DNA from: Wenzhouxiangella sp.
GTDB taxonomy: Bacteria; Pseudomonadota; Gammaproteobacteria; Xanthomonadales; Wenzhouxiangellaceae
Reading direction: 5' to 3'
Assembly (NCBI GenBank): GCA_007121485.1
Contig: SKKM01000054.1
Location: forward strand, 1-8,947
DNA: 8,947 bases
The translations under genes were made by a program, and so were the position numbers. The first letter of the stretch is position 1. Each line of letters starts with the position of its first letter. The notes under the pieces are model-generated. The model was not told the origin of the DNA. It saw only the letters and a list, made by a program, of their open reading frames with translations, and did not search any database. This document shows, one piece after another, positions 6,206 through 8,947 of this stretch.

Positions 6206-6211
6206 TCTGTT

Positions 6212-6961
6212 ATGGCTGAACCGATCGGGGAGAAGGTTGCCGGCATTCCAGTGCAGGATTCCGAACCCGGCTCGCGGCTGACCGGGCGCAATCTGCTGTG
6301 GCGGCTGTTGCTGTATCACGGCGGCCTTGCGCTCGCATTGATCCTCCTGCTCCTGCTCTCCCCTCTTTCGCTGGACCATTTGCCCGTGGGGGGATTGCCG
6401 GGCGTGGCCGAGCGTGCTGCGGTCGATCTTTCCGTCAGTGTGGCGACGGACCGCGAACAGGCCGAAACGCCCGCCGTTGCCAGCGGGGCATTCGGTCTGG
6501 CGCCCCGTCTTGTCATGATCCTGGCCGGTCTGTGGCTGCTGATGCTGCCGGTGTCCTGGCTGCATCGAGGCATCTATCGGACCAGCAATTACGATCACTC
6601 CATCGACGAAACCACTCTGATTCTGCCCGGGGTGGTAGCGGCGATCGTGGTGGTGGTGCAGCACAGCCTGGCGCTGGCCTTCGCGCTGGCCGGCATCGCG
6701 GCCACCGTGCGTTTCCGGCGCGCCCTGCAGGATACCTTCGACGCCCAGTTCATCCTGGTGGCGATCGGCGCGGGCATTGCCGCGGGCGTGGGCGCGCTGG
6801 AGGTCGCTGCCGTGCTGACCGTGTTCTTCTGCTATGCCACCCTCTACCTGTGTTCCTTTGGTGACGGTCTGCACTCCGATTTCAAGGGAGACAAGAAAAA
6901 GGCGCGTGCAGCCGCGGCAGCCGCGCAACCGCCGGAGACCCCGCAGGATCCGTCGCAATGA
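6212..6961 (+). CDS. DUF4956 family integral membrane protein
   Basis: The 249-residue product has a hydrophobic helix at about 28-50, a soluble loop (52-96), then a cluster of helices at about 98-117, 135-163, 178-196 and 198-216. The core matches DUF4956 as I know it: APRLVMILAGLWLLMLPVSW (97-116), SLALAFALAGIAATVRFRR (152-170), LQDTFDAQFILVAIGAGIA (172-190) and AAGVGALEVAAVL. The C-terminal tail (225-249) is Lys/Ala/Pro-rich and probably cytosolic. The family has no established function that I know of. In other bacteria it is often found near VTC-domain polyphosphate polymerases and CotH-like proteins (recalled, not checked). Here the next gene encodes an exported CotH-like protein, linked by overlapping ATGA junctions, which supports co-translation. 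Start at ATG 6212 is set by AGGGAA upstream. Confidence 0.8.
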   Translation: MAEPIGEKVAGIPVQDSEPGSRLTGRNLLWRLLLYHGGLALALILLLLLSPLSLDHLPVGGLPGVAERAAVDLSVSVATDREQAETPAVASGAFGLAPRLVMILAGLWLLMLPVSWLHRGIYRTSNYDHSIDETTLILPGVVAAIVVVVQHSLALAFALAGIAATVRFRRALQDTFDAQFILVAIGAGIAAGVGALEVAAVLTVFFCYATLYLCSFGDGLHSDFKGDKKKARAAAAAAQPPETPQDPSQ

Positions 6962-7008
6962 ACACGAGCGCTTTCAACATACCCATGCGCGTGGCCTGGC
7001 TGCGATGA
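6958..7008 (+). other. 16-codon coupling mini-ORF between the DUF4956 and CotH-like genes
   Basis: ATG 6958 overlaps the DUF4956 stop as ATGA, and AGGA (6945-6948) lies nine bases upstream. The frame reads MNTSAFNIPMRVAWLR and stops at TGA 7006-7008, which overlaps ATG 7005 of the next gene, again as ATGA. The downstream ATG has little Shine-Dalgarno of its own, so ribosomes finishing this mini-ORF may reinitiate there. A frameshift separating a true N-terminal extension is the alternative, though the downstream signal peptide looks complete. Confidence 0.35.
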
Positions 7009-8054
7009 CCCGCATCGCGCTGGCCGCCCTGCTGCTCTGGGGCCTACTGGCGCTGCCTGCCCAGGCCCGCGCAAGCGATCTGCCGCTGTTTGCCGATGCC
7101 GATACACTCGCCGTGACCCTGCGCGCCGAATGGTCGGAGTTTCTTCGCGGTCGCGAACGCGGTCCGCGCTATCCGGCCGTGCTGGAAACCGTCGATGAAG
7201 ACGGCCAGAGCGTGAGCATTCCCGTGACCATCGAGCGGCGCGGCGTCACCCGGCTGCAGGTGTGCGATTTCCCGCCGATCCGCATCCGCTTCAATCGGGC
7301 GGCGCGTGAGGCGGCCGAGGGGACGGTGTTCGAGGGACAGCGAAACCTGAAGATGGTCACGCACTGCAACCCCAGGCGGCGCTGGGAGCAGTACTACGTG
7401 ATGGAGATGCTGGCCTACCAGATCTACAACCTGCTGACCGACCGCAGTTTCAAGGTGCGCGCGCTGACCGTCACCTATCAAGACGATCGGCGCGGTCGTT
7501 CAGACTCGGATCGTTTCGCCTTCCTGATCGAGCACATGAACCACGTCGCCGAGCGCAACGACATGTCGCGCGTGCGTGAGGCGCTGATCGGCAGCCGAAC
7601 CTTCGAGCCCGATGAGCTCAGCCGCTTCATGCTGTTCCAGTACCTGATCGGCAATACCGATTTTTCGGTGGTCACCGCCTCGGCCGAGGAGCGCTGTTGC
7701 CACAACGTGCGAACCATGGGCAAGGCAGCCTCGAGAGCGCTGTATGCCGTCCCGTACGACTTCGATTCGGCCGGCCTGGTCAACGCCTCCTACGCCGCGC
7801 CGCACGAGAGTCTGCCGATCCGCTCCGTTACCCGGAGACTGTATCGGGGCTTTTGCAGCCACAACGACGGCCTGGAGACGGCCCGCCAGGAATTCCTGCA
7901 GCTGGAAGAACGGATACTGGAGCTGATTCGCGACGAGCCGCGTCTGGACGCTTCGAACCGCAGGCGAGCGCTGCGCTATGTCGGCGATTTCTACACCACG
8001 CTCAAGGATCCCGACCGGTTCGAGCGAAACATCACGGCCAACTGCCGCAGATAG
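7005..8054 (+). CDS. Exported protein with remote CotH/atypical kinase-like features
   Basis: The 349-residue protein opens with a clear signal peptide (MTRIALAALLLWGLLALPAQ), predicted to be cut after ARA at residue 23, so it acts in the periplasm or beyond. Conserved-looking blocks are VTIERRGVTRLQVCDFPPIR (74-93), GQRNLKMVTHC (111-121), EQYYVMEMLAYQIYNLLT (128-145), FQYLIGNTDFSV (211-222), CCHNV (231-235) and YAVPYDFDSAGLVNASYA (247-264). This order (K116, E134, N217/D219, D252-F-D254) parallels the Lys/Glu/Asn/Asp arrangement of CotH-type atypical kinases, where a 'WDxD' metal motif follows the catalytic loop; I infer a kinase-like fold but cannot prove activity. Six cysteines (87, 121, 231, 232, 284, 347) may form disulfides. 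It is translationally linked to the DUF4956 gene. The frame is open back to 6834, but those residues are Arg-rich and overlap DUF4956, so ATG 7005 is chosen. Confidence 0.8.
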   Translation: MTRIALAALLLWGLLALPAQARASDLPLFADADTLAVTLRAEWSEFLRGRERGPRYPAVLETVDEDGQSVSIPVTIERRGVTRLQVCDFPPIRIRFNRAAREAAEGTVFEGQRNLKMVTHCNPRRRWEQYYVMEMLAYQIYNLLTDRSFKVRALTVTYQDDRRGRSDSDRFAFLIEHMNHVAERNDMSRVREALIGSRTFEPDELSRFMLFQYLIGNTDFSVVTASAEERCCHNVRTMGKAASRALYAVPYDFDSAGLVNASYAAPHESLPIRSVTRRLYRGFCSHNDGLETARQEFLQLEERILELIRDEPRLDASNRRRALRYVGDFYTTLKDPDRFERNITANCRR

Positions 8055-8947
8055 CCTCCTGATGATCGGGCGCTTCGGTGCCCGCCTCGCTCTGGCCCGC
8101 GCTGACGGCCTGTTGCCCTTCCTCCAGCAGTTGTTGCCGGCGCTGCTGCAGTCGGGGGTTGTCCGGCTGCATTTCGATGACCCGCTCGAGATAGTCGAGC
8201 CGCGCCTCGTCGCGCAGCGGCAATACCAGGCGACCATCGGGGTATCCGGCGATCAGCTGGCCTTCGCTGACTTCCAGCCAGGCGATGTGGCCACCGTAGT
8301 AGGCCGCCATGCCCACGTCGGCCATGATGACGCCGCCGTGGTAACGGGGCCAGATGATGCCGCTGGTCGGCGTGTGGCCGATGACGATATGACGTGCCTG
8401 GTAGCGGTCAAGAATGGCCTCGACGACTTCGGGCGGCGTCTGCGGCTCGAAACCGGCCAGGCCCCGGTACCAGAGCGGGCCGGTCTCGTCAAACAAAACG
8501 CCGTCGTGGAAATCCTCTTCGAGCTTGAGGGCCTGGTGCACCATGCCGGTCAGCGCATCCAGTTCATATCGGCAGTAGTCGGCGCTGATGCCGCCGTGGA
8601 CGAAGACCAGATCGTTGAGCTGGACGGCCACCGGCGATGACATGACCCACTGGTACAACTCCCCTTCCGGGTTCACGCGCGGATCCCAGGCCAGGCGGTG
8701 CTCCACCCAGCCCAGCGGATGGGTTTCCTCCCACTGCGCGCGGAAATCCGCGGGCAGGCCGGCATACCGTTCGGGATCCTGTTCCCGAAGGTGGCTCATC
8801 AAGGCGTCGAAGTAGCGATCCCGGATCCGGCGCGAATCGCGGGTGACGAAGGCCTCGTACTCCCCGGGATCCACGTAGCGAAGATCGCCGGAGACGTTCA
8901 TGGCCTCGTGGTTGCCGATCAGATGGTGGACCCGACCGCCGGCGCGC
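8032..8947 (-). CDS. Calcineurin-like metallophosphoesterase, Shelph-type (N-terminus off right edge)
   Basis: The frame is open from the right edge (304 visible residues), and its N-terminal metal motifs (DxH and GDxxD) lie outside the window. Numbering from the edge, the motifs present are LIGNHEAMN (9-17), VFVHGGISADYC (114-125), PLWYRGLAG (157-165) and HIVIGHTPTSG (186-196). Together with GDLRYV directly after GNHE, these indicate the Shewanella-like (Shelph) branch of PPP-type phosphatases, from memory. H13, H117 and H191 are expected metal ligands or catalytic residues. An ATG occurs at 8901, but it lies just inside the GNHEAMN motif, so it cannot be the true start. After the phosphatase fold (to about residue 245) the C-terminus is Gln/Glu-rich and probably flexible. 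Its 3' end overlaps the CotH-like gene by 23 bases. The substrate is unknown; protein or small phosphoester dephosphorylation is inferred. Confidence 0.88.
   Translation of the reverse strand, partial: RAGGRVHHLIGNHEAMNVSGDLRYVDPGEYEAFVTRDSRRIRDRYFDALMSHLREQDPERYAGLPADFRAQWEETHPLGWVEHRLAWDPRVNPEGELYQWVMSSPVAVQLNDLVFVHGGISADYCRYELDALTGMVHQALKLEEDFHDGVLFDETGPLWYRGLAGFEPQTPPEVVEAILDRYQARHIVIGHTPTSGIIWPRYHGGVIMADVGMAAYYGGHIAWLEVSEGQLIAGYPDGRLVLPLRDEARLDYLERVIEMQPDNPRLQQRRQQLLEEGQQAVSAGQSEAGTEAPDHQEAICGSWP

Larger units (their letters stand above)
5874..6211. other. Divergent intergenic region with leaders and hairpins
   Basis: This 338-base region separates two divergent genes and has no convincing long coding frame. 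The open frames crossing it are Arg/Ser-rich and lack family features. Reading from the left it contains the minus-strand leader with an 8-codon ORF (5928-5954), a seven-T run (5969-5975), an A/T-rich patch with -10-like sequences on both strands (GATAAT at 5976-5981 plus; TATTAT at 5982-5977 minus), a strong hairpin (6043-6063), four GGCC motifs within 43 bases (6048-6090), a hairpin with T-run (6090-6114), and a promoter candidate for the DUF4956 gene (6122-6150). Confidence 0.6.

Noticed and set aside
5987..6211. 75-codon N-terminal extension of the DUF4956 protein
   Set aside because: It is Arg-rich, contains the hairpin cluster, and lacks a Shine-Dalgarno; AGGGAA precedes ATG 6212.
5884..6291. 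135-codon minus-strand frame across the divergent intergenic region
   Set aside because: It has no ribosome binding site or recognisable motif and runs into the DUF4956 gene on the opposite strand.
6098..6958. 286-codon minus-strand frame opposite the DUF4956 gene
   Set aside because: It is His/Gln/Arg-rich with no membrane or domain pattern, while the plus frame encodes a coherent membrane protein.
6834..7004. 57-codon N-terminal extension of the CotH-like protein
   Set aside because: It overlaps the DUF4956 coding sequence and is Arg-rich. ATG 7005 begins an ideal signal peptide.
7500..8237. 245-codon minus-strand frame opposite the CotH-like gene and extending into the phosphatase region
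   Set aside because: It conflicts with two genes that have clear motifs and shows none of its own.
7978..8640. 220-codon plus-strand frame opposite the metallophosphoesterase
   Set aside because: The minus frame contains GNHE, VHGGIS and GHT motifs in the right order; the plus frame is its complement.

Overview
The window is GC-rich, densely coding bacterial chromosomal DNA. The protein families suggest a gammaproteobacterium, perhaps near Wenzhouxiangella or the Xanthomonadales/Chromatiales. The main clue is two long membrane proteins with the 'SELKRRNVFRV' N-terminus, a TolB/FlgO-like domain and TPRs, a type expanded in such genomes. The taxon is an inference from memory. I see no rRNA, tRNA, insertion sequence, phage gene or CRISPR array.

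Layout from left to right. Positions 1-735 (minus) carry the N-terminal 245 residues of an exported ethylbenzene-dehydrogenase-related (haem-binding-type) protein that runs off the left edge. A divergent intergenic region with two GC-rich inverted repeats follows. Next, on the plus strand, are a 67-residue membrane protein (955-1158) and a zinc-dependent deaminase resembling yeast cytosine deaminase (1249-1833). Two paralogous genes then lie tail to tail: 2038-3879 (plus) and 3954-5873 (minus). Each encodes three N-terminal membrane helices, a TolB-like domain and a divergent TPR region. The minus copy begins at GTG and has an unusual leader: a plausible promoter, a strong Shine-Dalgarno and an 8-codon in-frame ORF ending at an amber codon.

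A 338-base divergent intergenic region (5874-6211) holds this leader and, on the plus strand, a cluster of GGCC-containing hairpins ending in a hairpin plus T-run. It precedes a two-gene unit: a DUF4956 membrane protein (6212-6961) and a secreted protein with remote CotH/atypical-kinase-like features (7005-8054). The two are linked by a 16-codon mini-ORF that overlaps both through ATGA junctions. The last gene (8032 to beyond the right edge, minus) is a Shelph-like calcineurin-type metallophosphoesterase whose 3' end overlaps the preceding gene by 23 bases.

No pathway joins all the genes. The most system-like part is DUF4956 plus the exported CotH-like protein. Related genes often accompany a VTC-type polyphosphate polymerase elsewhere, but none is visible here.
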